Source of the DNA: Actinopolymorpha cephalotaxi
Lineage (GTDB): Bacteria; Actinomycetota; Actinomycetes; Propionibacteriales; Actinopolymorphaceae
Length of the DNA stretch: 64,000 bases
Reading direction: 5' to 3'
Assembly: GCF_013408535.1 (NCBI RefSeq)
Contig: NZ_JACBZA010000001.1
Span: 992,001-1,056,000 of the forward strand
This document shows positions 16,979 to 28,003 of the stretch, piece by piece; the stretch's first letter is position 1, and each line of letters begins with the position of its first letter. Made by a program: the position numbers and the translations under genes. The notes beneath the pieces were generated by a model. It was not told where the DNA came from. It was given only the letters and a program-made list of their open reading frames with translations, and did no database searches.

Positions 16979-17851
16979 GTGATCGAATCCGGTGCCATGG
17001 ACACCGGCCGGGCAGTCACCGAACGAGACGTCGCCGAAGGGCTACGAAATCTTGGACTGAACGAGTCGTCCTCGGTCATCGTGCACGCCTCGTTGCGGTC
17101 GTTCGGCCATGTCGACGGCGGTGCTGACGCCGTCTGCCGGGCGCTCGTCGGGACCTGCGGAACGGTGATGATGCTCGCCGGCAGCGGGGACCTCACCCGG
17201 GTGCCCGCCCCGCCGGGTCTGGTCCGGCCCAACAACGCCTACTACACCGCCGAGAGCTGGGAGAGCTTCGATGCCGCCCTGGCCGGCGCCGTTCCGTTCA
17301 GCCCGGATCTGCCCGTCGACCGCTGGCTCGGACGGATCGCCGAGTCCCTGCGCCGGAGCTTCCCGCACGAGCGGGGCGTTCATCCGTTCCTCTCGTTCCT
17401 GGCTGTCGGCACCCATGCCGGGCGGCTGATCGCCGCCCAACGGGTGGACCGGCCGCTCGGACCGATCGAGGAGCTTGCCGACCTCGGCGGCCACGTGCTG
17501 CTGCTCGGGGTGGGTCACACGTCCAACACCACGATCCACCTGGCCGAGCAGCGGTTGGGCCGGTCGCTGTTCCATCGGTACGCGAAGGCGGCGCCGGGCG
17601 TGTGGATGGAGCTGCCGAACATCCCCGGTGACAGCGACTCCTTCGACGAGATCGAACCGGAGTTGGCGCCGTTCACGGCGCAGACGCTGATCGGTCGGTG
17701 CCGGGCCCGGCTGGTCGCCGTCCAGGACGTGCTGGCGTGCGCGACCCGGCTGATCCGGGCCGACCCTGCCGCGTTGCTGTGTGAGAAGGAGGACTGCCGC
17801 TGCAGCGCCGCCCTCCGGCAACGCTTGATCACTCTGCGGTGGAGCGGGTGA
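16979..17851 (+). CDS. AAC(3)-family aminoglycoside N-acetyltransferase-like protein
   Basis: A 290-residue protein, the usual AAC(3) length. VIVHASLRSFG near the N-terminus and VLLLGVGHTSNTTIHLAEQ are the family CoA and active-site motifs. It may acetylate an aminoglycoside 3-amine, or another amine as in many chromosomal homologues. GTG 16979 and ATG 16997 are both possible starts. The final codons (W-S-G-stop) are read from the tRNA-Gly-derived 48-bp repeat at 17836, so the C-terminus was probably changed by an integration event. Confidence 0.85.
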   Translation: MIESGAMDTGRAVTERDVAEGLRNLGLNESSSVIVHASLRSFGHVDGGADAVCRALVGTCGTVMMLAGSGDLTRVPAPPGLVRPNNAYYTAESWESFDAALAGAVPFSPDLPVDRWLGRIAESLRRSFPHERGVHPFLSFLAVGTHAGRLIAAQRVDRPLGPIEELADLGGHVLLLGVGHTSNTTIHLAEQRLGRSLFHRYAKAAPGVWMELPNIPGDSDSFDEIEPELAPFTAQTLIGRCRARLVAVQDVLACATRLIRADPAALLCEKEDCRCSAALRQRLITLRWSG

Positions 17852-17883
17852 CGGGTATCGAACCCGCATGACCAGCTTGGAAG
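17836..17883. repeat. tRNA-Gly 3'-half repeat, copy 1 (attachment-site-like)
   Basis: These 48 bp match the anticodon-to-CCA half of the intact tRNA-Gly at 44554 with one change (GGGTATCG instead of GGGAATCG). The 5' half of the tRNA is absent. Such 3' tRNA fragments are left by integrases that use tRNA genes. Two more copies are at 18763 and 44550. Confidence 0.8.
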
Positions 17884-18041
17884 AGGTCCCTCTCGGTCAT
17901 CGTGGCTGCAGGGAGGTGTCACAGGTCGTGGCGGCTGGCCGTCTTAATGACCTGAGGAGAAAGGGTGGGCCGAGTACACCTGAGGCCGCCCATCCAACCC
18001 GTCCAGCCAGTCCGACCGACACCCGAAGCAAGGAGAACCCG

Positions 18042-18713
18042 ATGCCTGACGTCCCCGACACGCGCCGAACTGCCCGCGGGTGGCGCGACACGGCGCGCGT
18101 GATCTCGACGGTCGAGGAGCTCGAAGAGCTGGGTACGCCGATACCGGTCGTCCGCGACAAGGTGCTCGACGTACTCCACGACGCACACATCGCGTGGCTG
18201 GCCGCGACGCCACTGGTGTTTCTGGCGACCGCCGGGGCCGACGGCCGGTGCGACGTCTCCCCGAAGGGCGACCCCTCCGGCTTCGTGCACGTACTCGACC
18301 GGCACACGGTCGCGGTGCCGGAGCGCCCCGGCAACCGCCGGATGGACGGCCACCACAACATCCTCGCCAACCCGCACGTAGGCATGATCTGTGTGATCCC
18401 CGGCCGGCCTGACACGATGCGACTGAACGGCAGGGCGACGCTGGTGCGCGACGCACCATTCATGGACGCCATGCAGGTGCGGGGCCACCGCCCGGCGCTC
18501 GCCGTCGTCATCGACGTCGAGGAGGTCTTCTTCCACTGCCCGAAGGCGTTCCGCCGCGCCGACGCGTGGGACCCGAGCGCTTGGCGTCCGGACGACGCAC
18601 CGGCACCGGCCGATATCGCCCTCGCGCTGTGGCGGAAAGGGCAACGCCGCGAGGACGTGGTCGAGTATTACTCACGTCCGACGTCGCGCGGTGATCTCTA
18701 CGCCGCCGAATGA
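18042..18713 (+). CDS. PPOX-type FMN flavoprotein (pyridoxamine 5'-phosphate oxidase family)
   Basis: A 223-residue split-barrel flavoprotein resembling the MSMEG_1061-type PPOX group: FLATAGADGRCDVSPKGDPSGFV, LDRHTVAVPERPGNRRMDG and NILANPHVGMICVIPG carry the FMN phosphate contacts. The C-terminus has the conserved FHCPKAFRRADAWDPSAW. It is probably a redox enzyme of unknown substrate. ATG 18042 follows AAGGAG by 7 bp. It is the only clear gene between tRNA repeats 1 and 2 and so may be cargo of a tiny or reduced element. Confidence 0.85.
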   Translation: MPDVPDTRRTARGWRDTARVISTVEELEELGTPIPVVRDKVLDVLHDAHIAWLAATPLVFLATAGADGRCDVSPKGDPSGFVHVLDRHTVAVPERPGNRRMDGHHNILANPHVGMICVIPGRPDTMRLNGRATLVRDAPFMDAMQVRGHRPALAVVIDVEEVFFHCPKAFRRADAWDPSAWRPDDAPAPADIALALWRKGQRREDVVEYYSRPTSRGDLYAAE

Positions 18714-18762
18714 CGTGGAGAAGATCCACGTCGAGTCGCTGGCGGCTCTGACCTGGGGTGGT

Positions 18763-18810
18763 GCGGTGGAGCGGGTGACGGGAATCGAACCCGCATGACC
18801 AGCTTGGAAG
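18763..18810. repeat. tRNA-Gly 3'-half repeat, copy 2 (attachment-site-like)
   Basis: An exact 48-bp match to 44550-44597 within the tRNA-Gly gene. The flank on the CCA side also matches: CTCTGACCTGGG occurs at 18746 and 44532. Copy 2 and the intact tRNA bracket 25.7 kb holding the CRISPR-Cas locus and the caspase module. Confidence 0.85.
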
Positions 18811-18970
18811 ATGTCGAGACGACCACGAACGGCTCACGTGCGCGCGGGAATGAATGTCCCGCACCGGCCTAGAGTGACCCTCATTCGCCTTGGCAAGTGG
18901 CCCACGAGTGGCCTGCCTGAGCCGGCGCTTTCGGCGCAGGTTGATCGTCTAGGTCTCCTGGCTGCGGTGT

Positions 18971-19987
18971 CTAGCTGTTGCGGGTCATGACGTTGGTGAC
19001 GGTCTGCCGGAGGCGTGAGGCGGGTGGTTGGTCGCCGGCGGCGGTGTGGGCTCGATGGTAGTTGTAGTGGATGTTCCACACCTGGATCGCCTGTGCGCGT
19101 TGGGTTTCGCTGGTCCACACCCGGGCGTAGAGGAGTTCTTCGGCGAGGGTGCGCTGGTATCTCTCGACTTTGCCGTTGTGGCGTGGTGTGTAGGGGCGGG
19201 TGCGCTGGTGACGTGAGGCGAATGCTGTCGCGGTCCGCACGAACGCCCCGGCCCGGTAGTTCGCACCGTTGTCTGTGACCAGGCGAGTGATCCGGACGAT
19301 GCCGTGGTCGGCGAAGAACGCACGGGCCCGGTGGAAGAAGCCGATCGACGTCTTCGCGGTCTCATCGGTCAGGTGTTCGGTGTAGGCCAGTCGGGAGAAC
19401 CCGTCCACCGCCGAGTGCAGGTAGACGTAGCCAGCCTTGGCTGCGCCCTTCTTCTTGGCCTTGGCGCGCTGGGCGGCTCGGTCAGCGTCGCTGCCGCGTC
19501 CGTGGGCCCGCCAGCCGCCGCCGTCGGGGATCCGGCCGACCTTCTTCACGTCCAGGTGCACCATGTGCCCCGGATAGCGGGCGGTGATCCGCTCCGGCCG
19601 CCGGTTCGACGCGCCAGTGGGGTCCAGGTCGCGGCGCCGGTTGAGACCCAGGCGGGCCAGCCACCGGCCCACGGTGGCGACAGAGACCCGGTGGCCGCGG
19701 TGGGCGAGCTCGGCGGCGATCTTGCGGGCGGACCACTTGTGCTCCCGGCGCCAGGTCTCGATCAGCTCCACCACCCCATCCGGGGTCTGGGACGGGGAGG
19801 AATGCGGCGCGGAGGACCGGTCGAGCAGACCGGCGTCGCCGCTGGCCCGGTAGCGGTTCACCCACTTCGACAGACACTGCCGCGACACGCCGGCCTCGGC
19901 GGCCACGTGGGCGATCGGGCGGGTCTGGCAGCGGGTGACAAGACGCAGCCGGCCGGCAGCAGTCAACGGGGCGCTAGCGTGGGACAC
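18971..19987 (-). CDS. IS481-family transposase, copy 1
   Basis: A 338-residue protein with an N-terminal helix-turn-helix (VAAEAGVSRQCLSKWVNRY), a second HTH (SARKIAAELAHRGHRVSVA) and an rve DDE domain with the Asp in MVHLDVKKVG, the Asp in RLVTDNGANY and the Glu in NGKVERYQRTLAEE. The length is usual for the family. The last codons are AAC-AGC-TAG: the final Ser and stop are read from the TCTAGC target duplication, not from the element. Confidence 0.93.
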   Translation of the reverse strand: MSHASAPLTAAGRLRLVTRCQTRPIAHVAAEAGVSRQCLSKWVNRYRASGDAGLLDRSSAPHSSPSQTPDGVVELIETWRREHKWSARKIAAELAHRGHRVSVATVGRWLARLGLNRRRDLDPTGASNRRPERITARYPGHMVHLDVKKVGRIPDGGGWRAHGRGSDADRAAQRAKAKKKGAAKAGYVYLHSAVDGFSRLAYTEHLTDETAKTSIGFFHRARAFFADHGIVRITRLVTDNGANYRAGAFVRTATAFASRHQRTRPYTPRHNGKVERYQRTLAEELLYARVWTSETQRAQAIQVWNIHYNYHRAHTAAGDQPPASRLRQTVTNVMTRNS

Positions 19988-20098
19988 GAGGGGTAGATCC
20001 CTTTCGGAGGACGGTTGGTCGCACTTCCATCCTGCCGACCGGCGATCTACCCCTCCCTCACACCCCGACCACCGTCAACAACCTCATGAGCCACAACA
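18976..20098 (-). mobile_element. IS481-family insertion sequence, copy 1
   Basis: A 1123-bp element bounded by TGTTGCGGGTCATGA and its imperfect complement (TGTTGTGGCTCATGA), matching at about 24 of 28 bp. It is flanked by the 6-bp duplication TCTAGC (18970-18975 and 20099-20104), fitting the NCTAGN target known for IS481. The transposase stop codon comes from this target. It lies about 150 bp before the first CRISPR repeat. Confidence 0.93.
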
Positions 20099-20104
20099 TC
20101 TAGC

Positions 20105-20254
20105 CCAGGCCGACGTCGCATCCGCGAAGCAGGGCGTCAGGGAGCATCCCGCTAAGCGAGACCGCGCGACGATCGGTTGCCTGGGCCCTGGCTGCGGTCG
20201 ACTAAAGTGAATGAGAACTTGCTGCGTCAGCTGCAAAGCTGCAGGTCAACAAGT
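20105..20254 (+). promoter_or_regulatory. Leader of CRISPR array 1
   Basis: AAAGTGAATGAGAA (20204-20217) and GCAGGTCAACAAGT (20241-20254) recur in the leader of array 2 with one change each, and both first motifs begin exactly 51 bp before the first repeat. The side with perfect repeats is the leader side. The upstream part (20105-20203) has no gene. The IS481 element ends at its border. Confidence 0.75.
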
Positions 20255-22593
<2,339 letters not shown>

Positions 22594-22763
22594 CGGACGG
22601 CGCCGGGGTTGATGCGCATTTCCCATCCTCGAGGGATCGGCTCTGACTGACCCGGTGTGACGACGAGATGCGTAGCAGTCCGTAGTCTTTTCGCCTGTAG
22701 CTGACGGCGCGAAGTAACCGGAGTGATCGAAAAGCAGGATGGTTGTCGGTGCCGTCGTGTTAG

Positions 22764-25637
22764 ATGACGCCCGTGCACTTGAACACGGGGAAAGTGCCGG
22801 TCGGACCGGCTGCAAGTGTCTGGGCGAAGTCGAAGCGAGATGATGGCAGCTGGCTGGCGTTGTGGCGTCACCTGGACGATAGCGCCGCGGTTGCTGGTCG
22901 GCTGTGGGATGAGTGGCTGCCGCGTGCGGTCAAGCAGGTCATCAGTGCCGGCCTCCCAGCGGGGGAGGAGGACGGCCGCGTCCTGGCAGTGTGGCTGGCT
23001 GGGATTCATGACGTGGGGAAGGCAACCCCGGCGTTCTCGATCCAGGTCGAGCACTTGGCCGATCGGATGCGCGACCACGGCTTGGCTATGAGGCCTGACC
23101 CGGACCGGAAGCTCGTTCCCCACTCGACGGCGGGTCAGGTGCTGCTGGAGGACTGGCTCGCTGACATCTACGGCCTGGAGAAGGCAGATGCGCAGCAGTT
23201 CACCGTCGTGGTGGGCGGCCACCATGGTGTCCCACCCGAAAACGTCGACCTCAAGATTGTTCGAGACCGCGCATCTCTGCTCGGCGTTCGACGAGCACCT
23301 GAGGTCTGGCGTGAAGTACAGCGCCAGCTCCTCGACAGAACAGCGGACCTCACTGGGGCGTCGGAGCGCCTACCGCACTGGCGGGGTGTGCGGTTGTCCC
23401 AGCCGGCGCAGGCCCTGCTGATGGGCGTGGTGATCGTCGCCGACTGGATCGCGAGCAACGACGATCTGTTCCCCTATGACGTGCTCGAGCTGGACCAGCA
23501 GGAACGGCTTAAGGCGGCCTGGGATGAGCTTGACCTGCCCACGCCCTGGCAGGCTGTGGAGAGTACGGGCACGCCGGCGGAGACGTTCGCGGCGCGGTTC
23601 GAACTCCCTGATGAGGCGGTAATTCGGCCGGTACAGCAGGCTGCAGTCGAGCTCGCACGGTCTATGGAGGAGCCGGGGCTGCTGGTCATCGAAGCACCCA
23701 TGGGCGAGGGGAAGACGGAGGCGGCGCTGGCGGCTGCCGAGGTGTTCGCCGCCCGGTCAGGTGCGGGCGGAGTTTTTGTTGCGTTGCCGACGAGGGCGAC
23801 GAGCGATGCGATGTTCTCCCGGGTGTTGTCGTGGCTGGGCCGTCTACCGGACGCCGACGTTGAGCGCGGCGCACATGCTGTCGCGCTGGCGCATGGCAAG
23901 TCTCGGCTGAACGAGGAGTTCCACGAGCTCCTTCGGAAAGGCCGGAGCGTCTCAGTCGACGTTGACGGCTGCGCCCGGACCCAGGAGCTGGCAGCGCATC
24001 AGTGGCTGATGGGCCGGAAGAAGGCGATGCTGTCGTCTTTCGTGATCGGCACCGTCGACCAGCTGCTGTTCGGCGCGCTGAAAGCCAGACACGTCGTGCT
24101 CCGCCATCTGGGAATGGCCGGCAAGGTCGTGATCATCGACGAGGCACACGCCTACGACGTCTACATGAGCGAGTACCTGGACCGGGCGCTGGAATGGCTC
24201 GGCGCGTACCGCACTCCCGTGATCGTCTTGTCAGCGACACTGCCCGCCCAACGCCGCAAGGCGATGGTGGAGGCATACGACCGAGGACGCTCCGACCGGC
24301 CGACGCGACAGCGTGCCAGTGTGCGGCGTACGCCTCAGCCCGAAGCTGCTCCCGATCCCTACGCTGCGCTCGACGGTGACATCGGCTACCCCGTTCTCGT
24401 CGCTACGAGTGGGAACGCTCGTCCGGTCGTCCGCGTGACCGAGCCTTCGTCGAGAACGATCCAGGTCATCGTCGACCGCGCTGACGATGATCCAGTCGCA
24501 CTGGCGCAGATGCTTCGGGTGGAGTTGGAGGACGGTGGGTGCGCGCTGGTGGTCCGCAACACCGTGCGGCGTGTGCAGGAAACGGCTCGCGTCTTCGAGC
24601 AGATCCTAGGGAAGAGCCGGGTGTCGGTGGCGCACTCAAGGTTCCTGGCGCCGGACCGAGCGGCGAACGACAGGTGGCTTCGTGACAGCTTCGGCCCGCC
24701 ACAGCAGGACCAAGCCGACGACGGGTTGGCGCGACGGCCGCGGGGTCATGTGGTGGTTGCAAGTCAGGTCGCCGAGCAGTCATTGGACATCGACTTCGAC
24801 CTGCTCGTCACCGACCTTGCACCAGTTGACCTGGTGCTGCAGCGGATGGGCCGGCTGCACCGTCACGACCGCGCCGGCCGACCGGATCGGGTGGCAAGGC
24901 CGCGCTGCCTGATCACAGGAGTGGACTGGGCGTGCATGCCTCCTGAGCCAGTGCGGGGTTCGGTGACGGTCTACAAGCGGTACCCGCTGCTGCGCGCACT
25001 CGCGGTGTTGAAACCGTTCCTTGATGGTGAACCCATGCAGTTGCAATCGAGGATTGCGCCGCTCGTCCAGGACGCCTACGGGCCGGACGATATAGGGCCG
25101 GTCGAGTGGCAGTCGGCGCTGTTTGCTGCGCGCGAAGAATTCACCCGGATGCAGAAGGACAAGCGCAAGAAGGCTGACAGTTTTCGGCTCGCCGGCCCCG
25201 CGCAGGCCGGCACACCTTTGATCGGGTGGCTCCGCGCGAACGTCGGGGACCTGGGCGACGATGATCCCAAGGGGCGCGCGCAGGTGCGCGACACGCCCGC
25301 GGAGACAGTGGAAGTGCTGGTCGTCATGCGGCGATCCGACGGTACGCTCGCGACCGTTCCGTGGCTCGACAAGCATTCCGACATGGAACTTCCGGTCGAT
25401 CAACCGCCACCTCCGCAACTCGCCCGGACGGTGGCCTCGTGCACCCTCGCACTGCCTGTCGAGCTCAGTGGGCTACCGGTGCTCGAAGAGATCGAGCGGC
25501 TGGGGTGCATGCCTGGCTGGCGGCAAAGCCCGCTGCTCGATGAGCAGTTGGTGCTGATTCTGGACGAGGACGGTCGGGCCGCCATCCTCGATCACATGCT
25601 GCACTACGACCGACGGTTCGGATTCCGTGTGACTTGA
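22764..25637 (+). CDS. cas3: CRISPR-associated nuclease-helicase Cas3 (type I-E)
   Basis: A 957-residue protein with an N-terminal HD nuclease (H36, H82-D83 in GIHDVGKATPAFS, H153-H154 in GGHHGVP), then a superfamily 2 helicase: Walker A APMGEGKT (311-318), DEAH (459-462), and later motifs SATLP and QVAEQSLDIDFDLLVTDLAP with QRMGRLHRHDR. It unwinds and degrades target DNA after recruitment by Cascade. It follows array 1 by 170 bp and is separated from cse1 by 726 bp, so it probably has its own transcript. Confidence 0.97.
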   Translation: MTPVHLNTGKVPVGPAASVWAKSKRDDGSWLALWRHLDDSAAVAGRLWDEWLPRAVKQVISAGLPAGEEDGRVLAVWLAGIHDVGKATPAFSIQVEHLADRMRDHGLAMRPDPDRKLVPHSTAGQVLLEDWLADIYGLEKADAQQFTVVVGGHHGVPPENVDLKIVRDRASLLGVRRAPEVWREVQRQLLDRTADLTGASERLPHWRGVRLSQPAQALLMGVVIVADWIASNDDLFPYDVLELDQQERLKAAWDELDLPTPWQAVESTGTPAETFAARFELPDEAVIRPVQQAAVELARSMEEPGLLVIEAPMGEGKTEAALAAAEVFAARSGAGGVFVALPTRATSDAMFSRVLSWLGRLPDADVERGAHAVALAHGKSRLNEEFHELLRKGRSVSVDVDGCARTQELAAHQWLMGRKKAMLSSFVIGTVDQLLFGALKARHVVLRHLGMAGKVVIIDEAHAYDVYMSEYLDRALEWLGAYRTPVIVLSATLPAQRRKAMVEAYDRGRSDRPTRQRASVRRTPQPEAAPDPYAALDGDIGYPVLVATSGNARPVVRVTEPSSRTIQVIVDRADDDPVALAQMLRVELEDGGCALVVRNTVRRVQETARVFEQILGKSRVSVAHSRFLAPDRAANDRWLRDSFGPPQQDQADDGLARRPRGHVVVASQVAEQSLDIDFDLLVTDLAPVDLVLQRMGRLHRHDRAGRPDRVARPRCLITGVDWACMPPEPVRGSVTVYKRYPLLRALAVLKPFLDGEPMQLQSRIAPLVQDAYGPDDIGPVEWQSALFAAREEFTRMQKDKRKKADSFRLAGPAQAGTPLIGWLRANVGDLGDDDPKGRAQVRDTPAETVEVLVVMRRSDGTLATVPWLDKHSDMELPVDQPPPPQLARTVASCTLALPVELSGLPVLEEIERLGCMPGWRQSPLLDEQLVLILDEDGRAAILDHMLHYDRRFGFRVT

Positions 25638-25678
25638 CCGCGTGGCCGTGGGCGATGAGTAATTCGGTTGAAGCGGTC

Positions 25679-25942
25679 TCAGACATCCTCGCCAGGGCTG
25701 GAAGGTAGGACTGGTTTGCGGGATCTTCTGCGGTTTGTGTCCGAGAGCGGCGCGTTCGAGTCCTGTCTGCGTCCACTGGAGTCGAGTAGTGCTGGAGCGA
25801 GGATGCGGATCGCCCGGATTCTGTCCCCAGCAAGCAGCACCAAGATGATAACGACTACCCCGATGACTAGCGCCCGGAGTGGTTTGGCTAGTAGCAGCAG
25901 CAGAGGCACGCTGACAGCCACCGTGGGAACGAGTTCAAGCAT
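25679..25942 (-). CDS. Possible small two-helix membrane protein
   Basis: An 87-residue frame starting MLELVPTVAVSVPLLLLL and continuing with a second hydrophobic stretch (LVIGVVVIILVLLAG), then a polar tail. Composition looks like a membrane protein. The ribosome site is weak and it lies antisense in the region after cas3. It may be a chance frame. If real, it would be a small membrane partner inside the CRISPR locus. Confidence 0.3.
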   Translation of the reverse strand: MLELVPTVAVSVPLLLLLAKPLRALVIGVVVIILVLLAGDRIRAIRILAPALLDSSGRRQDSNAPLSDTNRRRSRKPVLPSSPGEDV

Positions 25943-26123
25943 CCGTGGAACTCGCCATCCACCCCAGTGGGGTGCGCGTGCTCGCTCGCTTCCGGTAACT
26001 AGAAGGTGCCATGGCCTCGCGCATGGCTGTCCCATTGCTGTGCATCGTCGTGCCCACCCCGCAAGTTCAAAGCGTTCGTCAGTGATGTCATCTGCGCCGA
26101 AGACGTTGGCGCTACCTCGATCA

Positions 26124-26160
26124 GGCCACCTGCCGGACTGCATACGTCCGGCAGGTGGCC
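26124..26160. terminator. Strong 15-bp hairpin between cas3 and cse1
   Basis: GGCCACCTGCCGGAC (26124-26138) pairs perfectly with 26146-26160 around the 7-nt loop TGCATAC. This could end the cas3 transcript or a minus-strand one. There is no U-tract. Confidence 0.65.
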
Positions 26161-26210
26161 TGCACTGTCGCCCTCTTCATAGAGGGAGCACTTCGCCCTG
26201 CGGCTTGCCA

Positions 26211-26239
26211 CTGGGTCACTCCCGCACAAGCGGGAACCA
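26211..26239 (+). ncRNA. Solo CRISPR-repeat-like hairpin upstream of cse1
   Basis: TCCCGCACAAGCGGGA (26220-26235) has the same CCCGC/GCGGG stem with a 4-nt loop as the array repeats, and a similar overall length, but different flanks (GGTCAC before, ACCACG after). It lies about 130 bp before the cse1 start. It may be a degenerate repeat or a Cascade-binding regulatory RNA, or only a chance hairpin. Confidence 0.35.
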
Positions 26240-26368
26240 CGTTGCTGCGATTCGGACCGTACCACTATCGCATTACCCTACGGCTAGCCACCTTCAGAAA
26301 TTTTGGTATAGCCTCCCTCTCAGAGCGGCTTGCGGTTCTGAGTCGAGGATGACAACGGGGAGATGTCA

Positions 26369-28003
26369 ATGAGGGGACAGGCTTCGTTCGACCTGATTGA
26401 AGCGCCTTGGATCCGGGCGCTTCGACATGACGGTCGGCCGACCGAAGTGTCGATCCTGGAACTGTTCGGTTCGGCTGCGGAGTTGCGTTCGATCGTGGGT
26501 GAGGTACCCACCCAGACTTTCGCCACCGTCCGGCTGCTGCTGGCGATTCTGCATCGGGCGATCGATGGCCCGCAGACGACGGAGGACTGGCACGAGCTGT
26601 GGCGGTCCGGGGAGCTTCCGATGGAGGACATCACCGATTACCTCGATGGATTCCGGGACCGGTTCGATCTCCTGCACCCGCGGACGCCCTTCTATCAGGT
26701 CGCGGACCTTCACACGAGCAAGAACGAGTTCTTCGGCCTGGAGCGGTTGATCGCGGACGTGCCCAACGGTGAGCCGTTCTTCACCAGCCGAGTCAAGGAC
26801 GGGCTGACGCGGGTGTCGTTCGCGGAGGCTGCGCGGTGGGTGGTGCACTGTCAGGCGTTCGACCCGTCCGGCATCAAGTCTGGAGCGGTCGGGGACCCGA
26901 GGGTGAAGGGTGGCCGTGGCTACCCGATCGGCACTGGATGGTGTGGACGTCTCGGTGGGCTCTTCGCCGAAGGCCGCAACGTGCGGGAGACGCTGCTGCT
27001 GAATCTGAGCGGCGGGCTTTCCGAGGATGACCTGCCCGCTTGGGAACGCCCACCCTCCGACGCGCGGGAAGCCGACGTCGCCGGGCGCCCTGACGGGCAG
27101 GTGGATCTCTACACCTGGCAGAGCAGGCGCATCCGTCTGTTCGCTGATGCTGACGGTGTTTACGGCGTGCTGATCGCGAACGGCGACAAGCTGGATCCGC
27201 ACAACCTTCATGGGGTGGAGCCGTTGACGGCATGGCGGCGCAGCCCGGCGCAGGAGAAGGCCCGTAAGGAGCCGCTGGTCTACCTGCCGAGGACGCATGA
27301 CCCGGATCGCTCGTTGTGGCAGGGCCTGGGGGCTTTGCTGCCTAGCGCTACCGGTAGCCGCAGTAGCCGCGACGGCGCTACCGCGGTCGCCCCGGCGGTC
27401 CTGGAGTGGATCGCACAACTCGAGGTAGAAGGGCTCCTGGCTGGCGACTACGTAGTCCGTACCCGGGCGATCGGTATGGAGTACGGCAGTCAGGCCGCGA
27501 CGACAGCGGAGGTTTTCGACGACTCGTTGACGCTGGCGGCGGCCCTGCTGAAGGAGCAGGACACCGAGCTTGGCGCTTGTGCGGTCGGCGCGGTGGCCGA
27601 TGCTGAACGGGGTGTTCAGGCTCTTGGCAACCTGGCTTCGAACCTCGCGCAGGCTGCAGGTGACAGGCAACCTGGCGCGAGAGGCAAGGCGCACGAGCTT
27701 GGGTACTCGATGCTGGACGGCCCGTTCCGGTCGTGGCTGGCCGGCCTACGCACCGATACCGACATCCTGCAGGCCCGCCGGGAGTGGCAGCTGGCCGCCC
27801 GGCGAATCCTTGGCGACCTGGGACGCCAGATGGTCGCGGATGCCGGCCCGACCGCATGGGTGGGCCGTGAGGTCGATGACACACGCCCAGGCAAAGACAC
27901 GCGACACGTCAGCAGCCCGGAAGCCGACCTGTCGTTTCGCCGCCAGATTGCCAAAGCCTTCGAACTCGCCGGCAAACCAGACAGGGACGAGGTGCCAGCA
28001 TGA
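26369..28003 (+). CDS. cse1: Cascade large subunit Cse1 (CasA, Cas8e)
   Basis: About 544 residues. The N-terminal FDLIEAPWIRALRHDG, then VPTQTFATVRLLLAILHRAIDG and PRTPFYQVADL are the Cse1 hallmarks; length is in the family range. It recognises the PAM and recruits Cas3. ATG 26369 is favoured because ACGGGGAG lies 7 bp upstream; ATG 26363 is also possible. The stop overlaps the cse2 start (ATGA). It heads the seven-gene operon. Confidence 0.95.
   Translation: MRGQASFDLIEAPWIRALRHDGRPTEVSILELFGSAAELRSIVGEVPTQTFATVRLLLAILHRAIDGPQTTEDWHELWRSGELPMEDITDYLDGFRDRFDLLHPRTPFYQVADLHTSKNEFFGLERLIADVPNGEPFFTSRVKDGLTRVSFAEAARWVVHCQAFDPSGIKSGAVGDPRVKGGRGYPIGTGWCGRLGGLFAEGRNVRETLLLNLSGGLSEDDLPAWERPPSDAREADVAGRPDGQVDLYTWQSRRIRLFADADGVYGVLIANGDKLDPHNLHGVEPLTAWRRSPAQEKARKEPLVYLPRTHDPDRSLWQGLGALLPSATGSRSSRDGATAVAPAVLEWIAQLEVEGLLAGDYVVRTRAIGMEYGSQAATTAEVFDDSLTLAAALLKEQDTELGACAVGAVADAERGVQALGNLASNLAQAAGDRQPGARGKAHELGYSMLDGPFRSWLAGLRTDTDILQARREWQLAARRILGDLGRQMVADAGPTAWVGREVDDTRPGKDTRHVSSPEADLSFRRQIAKAFELAGKPDRDEVPA

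Larger units (their letters stand above)
25638..26362. other. 726-bp cas3-cse1 intergenic region
   Basis: No strongly supported gene is visible. It contains a possible short minus-strand frame (25679-25942), a perfect 15-bp hairpin (26124-26160), a solo repeat-like hairpin (26211-26239) and an AT-richer stretch (26285-26315, with AATTTTGGTATAGCC) that may hold the cse1 promoter. The split suggests that cas3 and the Cascade genes are controlled separately. Confidence 0.6.

Noticed and set aside
18834-19118. A short minus-strand frame spanning the left end of IS481 copy 1
   Set aside because: It runs across the IS border and out of frame with the transposase; no coding signal.
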